Shown piece after piece: positions 54,224-64,000 of a stretch of 64,000 bases of DNA (positions are counted from its first letter, which is position 1; the number at the start of each line of letters is the position of its first letter). Position numbers and translations under genes: made by a program. A model generated the notes under the pieces. It worked only from the letters and a program-made list of their open reading frames with translations, searched no databases and had not been told where the DNA came from. The DNA lies in assembly GCA_964511535.1 (NCBI GenBank), contig CAZEFW010000016.1:17826-81825 (forward strand), in the 5' to 3' direction. The stretch comes from CAZCFB01 sp964511535 (GTDB lineage: Bacteria > Myxococcota_A > Polyangia > GCA-2747355 > CAZCFB01).

Positions 54224-54778
54224 ATGAGCGAACAGCTGAGAGCAGACGTCAACCGGATCTGGCCCGAGATCGAGTGGATCCAGGACGCGGACCTGAGGGA
54301 GAAGACCACGCAGGTCTGGATGGCCGCGCTGGAGCGTAGCCCGCTCACCGCCGACGACCTCGAGTCCATCCCGTTCACCTTGTTGGCCGAGGACGCCAGG
54401 ACGGTCTCCTTCATGGCCCACAAGCGCAGCGTGGTGCACATCAGCCGCGACGCAGCCCTGAAGATGAAGGAGTTCTACGGCGACGCCCTGCCCATCCACA
54501 TGGACACCCTCATCGCCGGGGCGATCCTCATCGACGTGGGCAAGCTGCTGGAGTACGAGCTGGTGGACGGCAAGGCCAAGCAGAGCAAGCGTGGCGCCTA
54601 CATCCGCCACCCGTTCAGCGGCGTCTACCTGACCATGGAGTTCGGCCTGCCCGACGCGGTGAGCCACATGGTGGGCACCCACGCCAAGGAGGGGAGCCTG
54701 GGCAAGCGCACGGTGGAGTCGCAGATCGTGCACCACGCCGACTTCATGACCTTCGAGCCGTTCGTGGAGCGGCTGTAG
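54224..54778 (+). CDS. Degenerate HD-domain protein
   Basis: 184 residues from the ATG at 54224 (AAGGAG box). An HD-type helical domain: first His in SVVHISRDAAL, then AGAILIDVGKLLEYE where relatives have LLHDVGKLLEYE, then HPFSGVYL, GTHAKEG and VHHADF. The metal-binding His of the HD doublet is Ile here, so phosphohydrolase activity is doubtful. It follows the GT-C genes by 22 bp on the same strand and is convergent with the histidine kinase. Confidence 0.75.
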   Translation: MSEQLRADVNRIWPEIEWIQDADLREKTTQVWMAALERSPLTADDLESIPFTLLAEDARTVSFMAHKRSVVHISRDAALKMKEFYGDALPIHMDTLIAGAILIDVGKLLEYELVDGKAKQSKRGAYIRHPFSGVYLTMEFGLPDAVSHMVGTHAKEGSLGKRTVESQIVHHADFMTFEPFVERL

Positions 54779-54800
54779 CAGGGGATGCGGCGGCGCCGGG

Positions 54801-55928
54801 TCAGGCGGGCGCCACCTCGCAGGGGAAGAAGATCCTGATGGTGGCGCCTTCCCCGGGCGCGCTCTCCGCCAGGGCGTGCCCGCCGTGGCGCGATGCGATG
54901 GAGTAGACCGTCGCCAGGCCGAGGCCGGTGCCCTCGCCCTTGGCCTTGGTGGTGAAGAACGGCTCGAACACCTTGAGCCGGATCTCCTCGGACATGCCGG
55001 GCCCGCTGTCACGTACCGAGATCACGATGAACTCACCGGTTGAGAAGGGGACATCCAGGCCGAGGCTCGGGTCGAGCCGGATCTTCTCCACCACCACGTG
55101 GATCTTGCCGCTGCCGTTCATGGCGTCGCGGGCGTTGATCAGCAGGTTCATCACCGCCTGGTGAACCTGGCCGGCGTCTCCTGTCAAATAGAGCCCGGGG
55201 GTGATGTCGGTGATGATCTCGACCCCGTCCTCGAAGGTCTCCTGGCACAGCGCCACCGCCTCCTGGGTCACGGCGCCGAAGTCCACCGGCAGGTTGGTGC
55301 CCTCGCTGGGGCTGGCGAAGGTGAGCAGCCGCTCGATGAGCTCCCGCGAGCGGTCGGACGCCTCCTGCATCCGGTCCAGGTGTCGGGTGAGGTCCGTCGA
55401 AGAGAGCCTGCCCGTGGCCACCAGCTCGCCGCTGCCCTGGGCCAGCCGCATCATGTCCACCGTGGAGAAGATCACCGCCAGCATGTTCTTGAAGTCGTGG
55501 GCCACCTCGCCCGCCAGGGCGCCCATGGCCTGCATCTTCTGCAGCTGGAGCACCTGGTCCTCCAGCTGATCCTGGTGCGAAAAGACGAACAGCGCCTCGT
55601 CGGCCAGCTGGATCCGATCGCCGAAGTGGATCTCGACGCTGCTCTTTACCTCCAGCCCGTTGACGAAGGTGCCGTTGGAGCTGCCCAGGTCCTCGAGCAT
55701 CCAAACGCCTGTGCGGGTCCGCTCCAGGGCCGCGTGCTGCCGGGAGACATCGGGGGAGTTGATGGCGATGGCCACGGAGTCGTCTCGCCCCAGCACCATG
55801 CGTCTGCCGTTGAGGTTCTGGACCTTCCCGGCCAGCGGGCCGGCGAGGCCCACAAGCCTGGCCTGCAGGGAGGGACGCCTGATGTCCCGGGTGATGGTCT
55901 TGCCTGAATGGTAGCGATCTGATGCCAA
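54801..55928 (-). CDS. FHA-domain sensor histidine kinase
   Basis: 375 residues from a TTG at 55928, backed by GGAGGGG five nt upstream. 25-115: FHA phosphothreonine-binding domain (GR at 47-48, SRQH 62-65, SSNGTFVNG 83-91). 118-200: dimerisation/HisKA with the phospho-acceptor His144 in GEVAHDFKNML. 240-370: HATPase_c with NLLINARDAM, DSGPGM and KGEGTGLGLATV. No TM helix, so it is cytosolic and may read Thr phosphorylation made by Ser/Thr kinases. No response regulator is adjacent, so it is an orphan kinase. Confidence 0.92.
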   Translation of the reverse strand: MASDRYHSGKTITRDIRRPSLQARLVGLAGPLAGKVQNLNGRRMVLGRDDSVAIAINSPDVSRQHAALERTRTGVWMLEDLGSSNGTFVNGLEVKSSVEIHFGDRIQLADEALFVFSHQDQLEDQVLQLQKMQAMGALAGEVAHDFKNMLAVIFSTVDMMRLAQGSGELVATGRLSSTDLTRHLDRMQEASDRSRELIERLLTFASPSEGTNLPVDFGAVTQEAVALCQETFEDGVEIITDITPGLYLTGDAGQVHQAVMNLLINARDAMNGSGKIHVVVEKIRLDPSLGLDVPFSTGEFIVISVRDSGPGMSEEIRLKVFEPFFTTKAKGEGTGLGLATVYSIASRHGGHALAESAPGEGATIRIFFPCEVAPA

Positions 55929-56053
55929 GGGTTCCCCTCCGGTTCGGCGTGCCAGGGCAGATATTGTATGTCACCTGGCAGGGTGGGGCGCAAGGCGCGG
56001 GCGGCGGTTTCCGGGCCTCGTGCGGGCAAATTCCTTGACTTTATCCCTGTTCA

Positions 56054-56080
56054 ATTACGTAATATAAATTACCGATAATT
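56054..56080. promoter_or_regulatory. AT-rich palindromes in a divergent promoter
   Basis: ATTACGTAAT (56054-56063, perfect 10-bp palindrome) and AATTA-ccga-TAATT (56067-56080) sit just upstream of the gene at 56100, after a TTGACT -35-like box near 56035 with TAATAT/TATAAA-like -10 choices. The local AT richness is exceptional for the window. Probably the promoter plus an operator. Confidence 0.45.
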
Positions 56081-56099
56081 GGCATCCGGTAAGCGACCC

Positions 56100-57281
56100 A
56101 TGAAGAGCAACCTGCACATGCTTCCGGCAATCCTGGCGCTGCTGCTGTGCTCCGCCCAGGCGGGCGCCGTGACCAGCTCGTACGAGCCCGAGCGCCTGGT
56201 TGCTGGCAAGACCCCCACCGCCCGCGTCCTGGTCAGGGGGCTGCCTGGAAAGGGGGCCATCGAGGTCCTCGTAAATGTCGGGCAGGTCTCCGGAATTTCG
56301 ATGGAAGGCAACAATGTCCGCTTCAAGTACACCTTGCCCAGCGGGCCGATGCCCCGCATGGCCTGCGTGCTGCTCTGGCGCAAGGGCGGCGAGGGCGCAG
56401 CGGCCATCCGCATGCCCATCTTCGGCGAGGCCCTGGTGCCCATCGAGACCGCGCCTCGCGCCAGGGTTCGGGTGCGCGTGGGAAAGAAGCAGCATGGGCC
56501 TTTCAAGAGCGGCCGAAAGGGCAAGCTCGAGGTCCCGCTGATGGTCCCGCCCGGTATCGCCCACGTGGATGTGGAGTCCACCGCGCGGACCGGGCTCAAG
56601 ACCACCAAGTCGGTGGGCATCGAGCGGCCCGCCTACCCTCAGGTGGTGCTCATGGCCCGGGAGGTGATGGGCAAAGATGGCGAGGCGCGGGTGCACGTGC
56701 TGGCGGCGATGGCTGAGCAGGGGAGAGGGAAGCTGCTGCTGGAGGCGGGGTCACCTGGCAGCAAACCCCGGCGGGTGGCGCTCAGGCCGCTGCGCACGGG
56801 CGCGCTCCGCGCCGTGCTGGGGCCGGTTCCCTTCGGCGGGCCGCGGCGTATGGTGGTGCGGGTATGGACCGACGGCGCGCCGGACTCGGGGCGCGTCAAG
56901 GAGCTGGACGTCACGCCAGGGCCGGACTACGCCGGCATGGCGCGGGTGGCCCTGGCTCAGCGCAACGCGCGGATCATCCTCTGGTCGGGGGTGGGGCTCA
57001 CAGCCGGGCTGATGGTGGCAGGGGTGGTGACCGGGCAGCTCGCTTCCGACAGGAGCGGTGAGTACCGGGATCTGGACACGCCCCTCGACCGACGCGTCGC
57101 GCTCAACGACCAGGCCTCGTCCCTGTCGTCGGCCTCCATCGGCCTGTTCGCGGCCGGCGGCGCCGTTGCCGTGGGCACCGCGCTTTACTACTGGTTCGGG
57201 TATCGTGGCGCCATGGAGCTCAGGGCCGGCGCTGCCCCCATTGACGGGGGCGTGGCCGCTTCCGTTGGAGGACGATTCTGA
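56100..57281 (+). CDS. Exported membrane protein, unknown
   Basis: 393 residues from the ATG at 56100 (weak GGTAAG upstream). Signal peptide (MKSNLHMLPAILALLLC..., cleaved near AQAGA). About 270 residues of beta-rich extracytoplasmic sequence with no recognised domain (VEVLVNVGQ-like, HVDVESTARTGLKTT, RRMVVRVWTDGAP), then two C-terminal TM helices (about 297-318 and 345-372), each Gly/Ala-rich. The layout recalls the PEGA-type proteins of myxobacterial envelopes. First gene of a rightward cassette; its TGA shares one base with the ATG of the next gene. Confidence 0.7.
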   Translation: MKSNLHMLPAILALLLCSAQAGAVTSSYEPERLVAGKTPTARVLVRGLPGKGAIEVLVNVGQVSGISMEGNNVRFKYTLPSGPMPRMACVLLWRKGGEGAAAIRMPIFGEALVPIETAPRARVRVRVGKKQHGPFKSGRKGKLEVPLMVPPGIAHVDVESTARTGLKTTKSVGIERPAYPQVVLMAREVMGKDGEARVHVLAAMAEQGRGKLLLEAGSPGSKPRRVALRPLRTGALRAVLGPVPFGGPRRMVVRVWTDGAPDSGRVKELDVTPGPDYAGMARVALAQRNARIILWSGVGLTAGLMVAGVVTGQLASDRSGEYRDLDTPLDRRVALNDQASSLSSASIGLFAAGGAVAVGTALYYWFGYRGAMELRAGAAPIDGGVAASVGGRF

Positions 57282-58300
57282 TGCGCGTTCATTGCCTGAT
57301 GATCAGCTGTGCCCTGGCGCTGTCCATGGGCGCGGGCGGGTGCTGGGACTGGTCGCGCCCCGAGGTGCTGATGGAGGGCGACGGTGGCCCGGATTTCGGC
57401 GGCGGCGGAGGAGAGGCAGGCGGCCCGGATCTTGACAAGGCGCGGGACCAGAAAGCGCCCGTGCCCGACGGGACGGCGCCAAAGCCCGACAAGAACGCCC
57501 CTCCGCCTGACCAGGCTCCGCCCAAGCCGGACAAGAAGGTGCCGAAGCTGGATCAAAAGGCGTCCAAGCCGGACAAGAAGGTCCCAAAGCCGGACCAGAA
57601 GGTCCCTCCGCCTGACCAGGCTCCGCCCAAGCCGGACAAGAAGGTCCCTCCGCCTGACCAGGCTCCGCCCAAGCCGGACAAGAAGGTCTGGCTCGACGCG
57701 GCGCCGCTGCCGGACAAGAAGATCATCCCGGACAAGCCCCCGCCCAAGCCGGACCTGCCCCAGCTGCTGGTCAACGGCAAGCCGTGCACCTCGGGCAGCC
57801 AGTGCCAGACCGGCCGCTGCGTGGACAAGGTGTGCTGCAACGTCAGCTGCACCGTTCCCTGCAAGGCATGCAATTTGCCGGGCAAGGAGGGCACCTGCCT
57901 GTACATCGCGGCCGGCCAGGACCCGGACAACGAGTGCAGCGCCACCTCGCCCGGCACCTGCGGCCAGGACGGCGCCTGCGACGGCAAGGGAAAGTGCCGG
58001 CTGCACGCCAAGGGGACCCAGTGCAAGACGGGCCAGTGCAGCAGCTTCAACGGCAAGATCCTCGGCCTCACCCAGTGCGACGGCGCGGGGAGCTGCAACG
58101 TCGTCACCAGCATCAGCTGCGCGCCCTTCAGCTGCGATACCACCACCCACAAGTGCTTCACTTCGTGCAGCAAGAGCAAGCACTGCCCCGGCTACTACGG
58201 CTGCAACAAGGCCACCGGCAAGTGCTACACCACCTGCACCAATGACAACCAGTGCAACGGCAACGGGGAGTGCGAAAAGGGCAAGTGCGTCGAGGATTGA
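57281..58300 (+). CDS. Cys-rich lipoprotein with KPDKK/PPPDQ linker
   Basis: 339 residues. Signal peptide with candidate lipobox GAGGC (about Cys21), a Gly/Asp-rich stretch, then about 100 residues of Pro/Lys/Asp repeats built from PPPDQAPPKPDKKV units (DNA repeats between 57490 and 57700). The C-terminal ~170 residues carry some 24 Cys in EB-module/dickkopf-like knots (CTSGSQCQTGRCVDKVCC, CSKSKHCPGYYGCNK, CTNDNQCNGNGECEKGKC). A surface-tethered disulphide-rich head on a rigid Pro-rich stalk; ligand unknown. Coupled to the upstream membrane protein. Confidence 0.75.
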   Translation: MRVHCLMISCALALSMGAGGCWDWSRPEVLMEGDGGPDFGGGGGEAGGPDLDKARDQKAPVPDGTAPKPDKNAPPPDQAPPKPDKKVPKLDQKASKPDKKVPKPDQKVPPPDQAPPKPDKKVPPPDQAPPKPDKKVWLDAAPLPDKKIIPDKPPPKPDLPQLLVNGKPCTSGSQCQTGRCVDKVCCNVSCTVPCKACNLPGKEGTCLYIAAGQDPDNECSATSPGTCGQDGACDGKGKCRLHAKGTQCKTGQCSSFNGKILGLTQCDGAGSCNVVTSISCAPFSCDTTTHKCFTSCSKSKHCPGYYGCNKATGKCYTTCTNDNQCNGNGECEKGKCVED

Positions 58301-58374
58301 TCCAGGCGGTTCATCTGGGCAGGCAACTGGTGGTACCGTAGGCTGATTCCATTACTGGCCAGGCCCGAGCTTCG

Positions 58375-60795
58375 TTGACCAAAGAGTGCCCAAAATGCAA
58401 GGAGCAGTACGCTGCCGACGTGGCGGTCTGCCCCGACTGCAAGCGGCTGCTGCACGAGCCCGGGGTCGACCCGAAGAAGGCGGACACCATCCCCCGGGAG
58501 ATGCAGGCCACCCTGGTCAAGACCTTCCGAAAGGGCGGGGGGACCACAGGCGGCGGGAGCGGAGAGGACAACCCGCCGCTGGAGCCCGGCACCGTCATCG
58601 GCTCCTACCGGCTCGAGGAGCTCATCGGCAAGGGCGGCATGGGGGAGGTGTACGCCGCCACGCACACCACCCTGGGGCGGCGGTTCGCGCTCAAGCTGCT
58701 GCGCAACAGCACCAAGTGGCAGCGCGAGGCGGTGCAGCGCTTCTACCTCGAGGCGCGCGCGGCCAGCCAGGTGCAGCACCCGAACATCGTCTCCATCACC
58801 GACTTCATCGAGAGCGAGGAGGGCGAGTTCTGCTACGTGATGGAGTACCTCGAGGGCGAACCCCTGGACAGGCTGGTGAAGCAGGGCGCGCCGCCGCTTG
58901 TAGATACCCTGGAGATCTCCGCCCAGATCGCCGAGGGGCTCGAGGCGCTGCACGAGGCCGGCGTGATCCACCGGGACCTGAAGCCGGGCAACGTCTTCCT
59001 GGTCAAGCGCGAGGGCCAGGGCGTCCAGGTCAAGCTGCTCGACTTCGGCATCATCAAGCTGAGCGAGGAATCAGAGCTGCCCGAGGCGGACTTCAAGGCC
59101 ACCGCCCAGATGCGCATCATGGGCACGCCCGATTACATGTCCCCGGAGCAGATCACCGCGCCGGACCTGCTGGACCGGCGCACCGACATCTACTCCCTCG
59201 GCGTGATCATGTACGAGCTGGTGACGGGGCGCCGTCCGATCATGGGCATCTCCCTGGAGCACATGCTGCACAACGTGGTCAACTTCCAGCCCATCACTCC
59301 CTCCGATGCGGTGGGCGCGCCGGTGACCCGCCCGCTGGAGCAGCTGATCATGCGCTGCCTGGCCAAGGACCCGGGGGAGCGGCCGGCGAGGGCAAGCGAT
59401 GTGGCCGCGGTGCTGCGCCAGGGGCAGGCAGCCCTGGAGGTGGCGCGGCAGCCTCCTCCGCCGGAGCCGAAGCCCAGGCCGCGCACAGACCGCCGGCTGT
59501 TGTTGCTGGTGCTGCTGCTCTGGGCGGTGGTGGCATTTGGCGCGGTGAGGGCCATTTTCTGGAAAGGCCCGAAGGAGGCCACGGGGCCGCCGCCCACTGC
59601 CGCCGCCACCCAGGAGGCGCCCATCGCCACCCTGGCGCGCATGTGGAACGAGGTCTCCCGGCGGCCGCGGCAGGGTACCGACTTCGCCGCAGCCAGGGAG
59701 AAGATGGACCTCTACCGCCTCGACGCCGTGAAGACGGGCGCCGGGGCCGGCGCCGAGGTGCGGTTCCGCAGCGGCGCCGTCATGAGCGTTGGGGAGCGCT
59801 CGGTGGTGCTCATCGAGGAGCATGACCCGAAGGGGCCCGCCTCGGGGCCGGTGGCGCGGCTCTCGGCTGGCGCCCTTCGAGGCGAGCTGAAGGGCGGCAA
59901 GACGCTGCACCTCTACACGCCGGCCGGGAGGCTGGTGAAGCTGACGCCGGAAGGGGAGGGGCCGGTCAAGTACCGCATCACCACCCGCGAGGACGGCTCG
60001 GTTGAGGTGGCCTTGCTGGGAGGCAGAGCGCGGGTGCGAACCAGCAGCAAGGAGGTGGGCCTGACCCACGGAGAGGCCACGGACGTGCTGCTGGACGAGC
60101 CGGGCGCGCCGGTGAAGCTGCCCGCGTTCCCGGAGCTGCAGGAGCCCGGGCCGGATCGCACGGTCACCGGTCCGGAGGTGGCCTTCGTCTGGAGCGAGGC
60201 AGACGGCGCGGCCAGCTACCGGCTGCAGATCGGCCAGGGCACGGTGTTCCAGGACCTGGTGGAGGACCGGTACCTGGAGCTGAACACCCTGGTCACCGAG
60301 GAGCTCCCGCCGGGGAAATACTCCTGGCGCGTGGCCGGCGTGGACGACAGCGGTCGCGAGGGTGAGTTCGGCTTCGCGCGCCGGTTCACTGTGGCAGCCT
60401 CCACCGGGGCAGACGCCGGCCCGGGCGATCCTGGCGACGCGGGCGCCGCGGCCCCTGCGAAGGCCGCGTTCCGGGCGTCGCCATCCCGCGGGAGGAAGTA
60501 CCGCACCGCCAGCACCCTCAGCGTGGCCTTCCGCTGGAGCGGTGGGACGCCGCCGTACCGGCTCGTGCTGTCGCGGCGGGTTTCACTCAAGCCGCCCATC
60601 GCGGCCATCAGGCAGCTGCCCGGCCCGTCGGTGACCATCAAGCGGTTGTCGCCTGGCACCTACTACTGGCAGCTCTTCTCCGGGGACGATGACAGCACCC
60701 CGCGGCCGCTCATGCGGCCACGGCGGCTGGTGATAGAGCAGTTGAAGCCGCCCCGGCTGGAGGTTCCCGGCATCAAGTGGGGGACCAAGAAGTGA
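58375..60795 (+). CDS. Zinc-ribbon Ser/Thr protein kinase with FecR domain
   Basis: 806 residues from a TTG at 58375, kept because it preserves the zinc ribbon (Cys5, Cys8, Cys19, Cys22). Kinase 78-345: Gly-loop GKGGMGEVY, Lys107, HRDLKPGN from His199, DFG at 223-225, GTPDYMSPEQ; all catalytic residues are present. TM helix about 373-396. Outside: FecR-like domain (about 430-570: YRLDAVKTGAGAGAEVRF, LYTPAGRLVKL) and two fibronectin-like segments (VAFVWSEADGAASYRLQIG; LSVAFRWSGGTPPYRLVL). It couples an external signal to cytosolic phosphorylation. Overlaps the next gene by 4 bp. Confidence 0.9.
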   Translation: MTKECPKCKEQYAADVAVCPDCKRLLHEPGVDPKKADTIPREMQATLVKTFRKGGGTTGGGSGEDNPPLEPGTVIGSYRLEELIGKGGMGEVYAATHTTLGRRFALKLLRNSTKWQREAVQRFYLEARAASQVQHPNIVSITDFIESEEGEFCYVMEYLEGEPLDRLVKQGAPPLVDTLEISAQIAEGLEALHEAGVIHRDLKPGNVFLVKREGQGVQVKLLDFGIIKLSEESELPEADFKATAQMRIMGTPDYMSPEQITAPDLLDRRTDIYSLGVIMYELVTGRRPIMGISLEHMLHNVVNFQPITPSDAVGAPVTRPLEQLIMRCLAKDPGERPARASDVAAVLRQGQAALEVARQPPPPEPKPRPRTDRRLLLLVLLLWAVVAFGAVRAIFWKGPKEATGPPPTAAATQEAPIATLARMWNEVSRRPRQGTDFAAAREKMDLYRLDAVKTGAGAGAEVRFRSGAVMSVGERSVVLIEEHDPKGPASGPVARLSAGALRGELKGGKTLHLYTPAGRLVKLTPEGEGPVKYRITTREDGSVEVALLGGRARVRTSSKEVGLTHGEATDVLLDEPGAPVKLPAFPELQEPGPDRTVTGPEVAFVWSEADGAASYRLQIGQGTVFQDLVEDRYLELNTLVTEELPPGKYSWRVAGVDDSGREGEFGFARRFTVAASTGADAGPGDPGDAGAAAPAKAAFRASPSRGRKYRTASTLSVAFRWSGGTPPYRLVLSRRVSLKPPIAAIRQLPGPSVTIKRLSPGTYYWQLFSGDDDSTPRPLMRPRRLVIEQLKPPRLEVPGIKWGTKK

Positions 60796-61163
60796 CCACC
60801 ACCCGGCTCAGAAAGCTGGCCGCCCGGGCGGCCCTGCTGGCGCTGGTGGCCTCGGCCTGCGGGGGACCGTCGGCTCCCACCACCGGGGCAGCCTCGCGGC
60901 CGGAGGCGCCGCGGCCCGACCCCGCGGGCAGCATGGCGGCCGTCCTCATCCGCTGCCATCCCCCGGACGCGGATCTGCGCGTGGACGGCGGGCCGCCCGG
61001 GCCGGTCTCCGGCGTCGGCGAGGGCGGCAAGCTGCTGCTGCCCCCCGGAGTCCACCGGTTCGAGTTCGGCAAGGCGGGGTACCGCACCTTCCGCATCGAG
61101 CTCGACCTGAAGGTGGGGGAAGAGAAGCTTGAGGTGAACCTGGAGCTGCTGCCCCGGGAGAGA

Positions 61164-61175
<12 letters not shown>
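60792..61175 (+). CDS. PEGA-like small lipoprotein
   Basis: 127 residues from the GTG at 60792, overlapping the kinase stop (GTGA). Signal peptide with lipobox ASAC (about Cys23), a Pro/Ala linker, then a ~75-residue PEGA-like domain (CHPPDADLRVDGGPPGPV, LLLPPGVHRFEFGKAGYRTF). Coupling to the kinase suggests it acts with the kinase's outer domain. The last 12 bp overlap the convergent diguanylate cyclase gene. Confidence 0.72.
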
Positions 61176-63335
<2,160 letters not shown>

Positions 63336-63339
63336 GCGC

Positions 63340-63630
63340 TCACTCGAACAGGAAGACGATGTCCTCGGGACGGACCATCCCGAGCTCGTCGCGGGCCACG
63401 CGCTCGATGGCGCCGCGGTCCTTGCGCAGGCTGTTTACCTGCCGTTGCAGGTCCCGGTTCTCCTGTCGCAGCTCCTCGTTCTTCTGCTCCAGCGAGCTCA
63501 GGTCCTGCTCGAGGCGCAGGGCCTGGGCGATGCCGTCGGGGCCGAAGGCAGAGAAGGGCAGGTACCCCAGGGCCACGGCGAGGGCCGCTGCCAGGGTGAG
63601 CCGGAATATCCATCTAAGGGCGCGTCTCAT
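63340..63630 (-). CDS. ftsB: FtsB/DivIC-like septum protein
   Basis: 96 residues. One TM helix (about 10-30), a coiled coil (about 38-75, LEQKNEELRQENRDLQRQ) and the conserved ending ARDELGMVRPEDIVFLFE. FtsB links FtsL and FtsQ in the divisome and helps activate septal wall synthesis. GAGGA box 5 nt upstream. Followed with a 4-bp gap by the diguanylate cyclase; ftsB is more often next to enolase or IspD genes. Confidence 0.9.
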   Translation of the reverse strand: MRRALRWIFRLTLAAALAVALGYLPFSAFGPDGIAQALRLEQDLSSLEQKNEELRQENRDLQRQVNSLRKDRGAIERVARDELGMVRPEDIVFLFE

Positions 63631-63657
63631 AAAATCCTCGAGCTTCGATTATTGGGG

Positions 63658-63706
63658 GGGGGGATCTACGGGGCAAAAAAATATTGGGCTGGATGTAGAT
63701 CCCCCC
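63658..63706. promoter_or_regulatory. 12-bp inverted repeat in the ftsB divergent region
   Basis: GGGGGGATCTAC (63658-63669) and GTAGATCCCCCC (63695-63706) are exact complements around a 25-nt A/T-rich loop, in the gap between ftsB and the rightward gene at 63792. A second stem, GCCCCT/AGGGGC, lies at 63732-63750. Could be an operator or an RNA structure. The left G run is ten bases long, so sequence accuracy should be confirmed. Confidence 0.5.
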
Positions 63707-63791
63707 GCTGATTATTTGGCGTTCTGTAATGGCCCCTACCAAACAGGGGCACCGGTCGCACCGGCCAGCAAAAGGCGGTATTGTTCTGGCC

Positions 63792-64000
<209 letters not shown>

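Noticed and set aside
55940..55954. TGGCACG on the minus strand before the FHA histidine kinase gene
   Set aside because: The -12 half (TTGC) is absent at the required spacing.

Overview
The window is very GC-rich with short intergenic gaps and about 46 protein genes. No rRNA, tRNA, CRISPR array or transposase gene was seen. The content points to a didermic, Myxococcota-like (former deltaproteobacterial) bacterium, probably a genome assembled from an environmental sample. The reasons are: many secreted lipoproteins with low-complexity PDK/PDAG linkers, dickkopf-like Cys modules and beta-propeller repeats; eukaryote-like Ser/Thr kinases; a GYF plus AgmX/PglI C-terminal architecture known from gliding-motility proteins; an alkyl-DHAP-synthase-like enzyme; sigma-54-type promoters; and a c-di-AMP cassette. 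This placement is an inference. The right edge ends in a 46-base C run, so the last 200 bases should be treated with caution.

Layout. 1-6100: a truncated PEGA protein coupled to a beta-propeller lipoprotein, a pair of 63-bp palindromic repeats, a secreted NlpC/P60-like protein, a DUF6178-like protein and a lipase-like lipoprotein. 6271-10248: LOG-like protein, tilS and ftsH. 10272-15421: an SBBP-repeat lipoprotein, an RCC1-repeat lipoprotein and a membrane-anchored bicupin-FkbM methyltransferase fusion. 15692-23454: a GT28/MGDG-synthase-like enzyme diverges from the housekeeping operon folP-cdaA-ybbR-glmM-pdxJ-nnr. 23520-26813: an ECF sigma factor under a near-perfect sigma-54 site, and a HEAT-repeat protein.

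27193-40046 is a leftward block: a GT-C membrane protein, an AGPS-like flavoenzyme, a full-length Lhr helicase, an MBL hydrolase, a pseudokinase-GYF-TM-AgmX/PglI fusion and a TMTC-like TPR membrane protein. 40136-41910 carries a DjlA-like co-chaperone and a PAQR/hemolysin III protein. 42144-46167 is a three-gene envelope operon (two beta-propeller lipoproteins and a small beta-barrel) behind a consensus sigma-54 promoter. 46299-54201 holds GT-C type membrane glycosyltransferase genes, including PA14 and jelly-roll-like appended domains. 54224-55928 has a degenerate HD protein facing an FHA histidine kinase. 56100-61175 is an envelope/signalling cassette ending in a zinc-ribbon Ser/Thr kinase with a FecR domain and a PEGA-like lipoprotein. 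61164-63630 holds ftsB and a diguanylate cyclase, and the start of a probable uracil-DNA glycosylase follows.

The strongest candidates for something new are the pseudokinase-GYF-AgmX fusion, the sigma-54-driven lipoprotein/barrel operon, the kinase-FecR envelope cassette, and a recurring class of short tandem repeats. The repeats are 7- or 8-bp units at five gene borders, plus in-frame tracts inside tilS and lhr.
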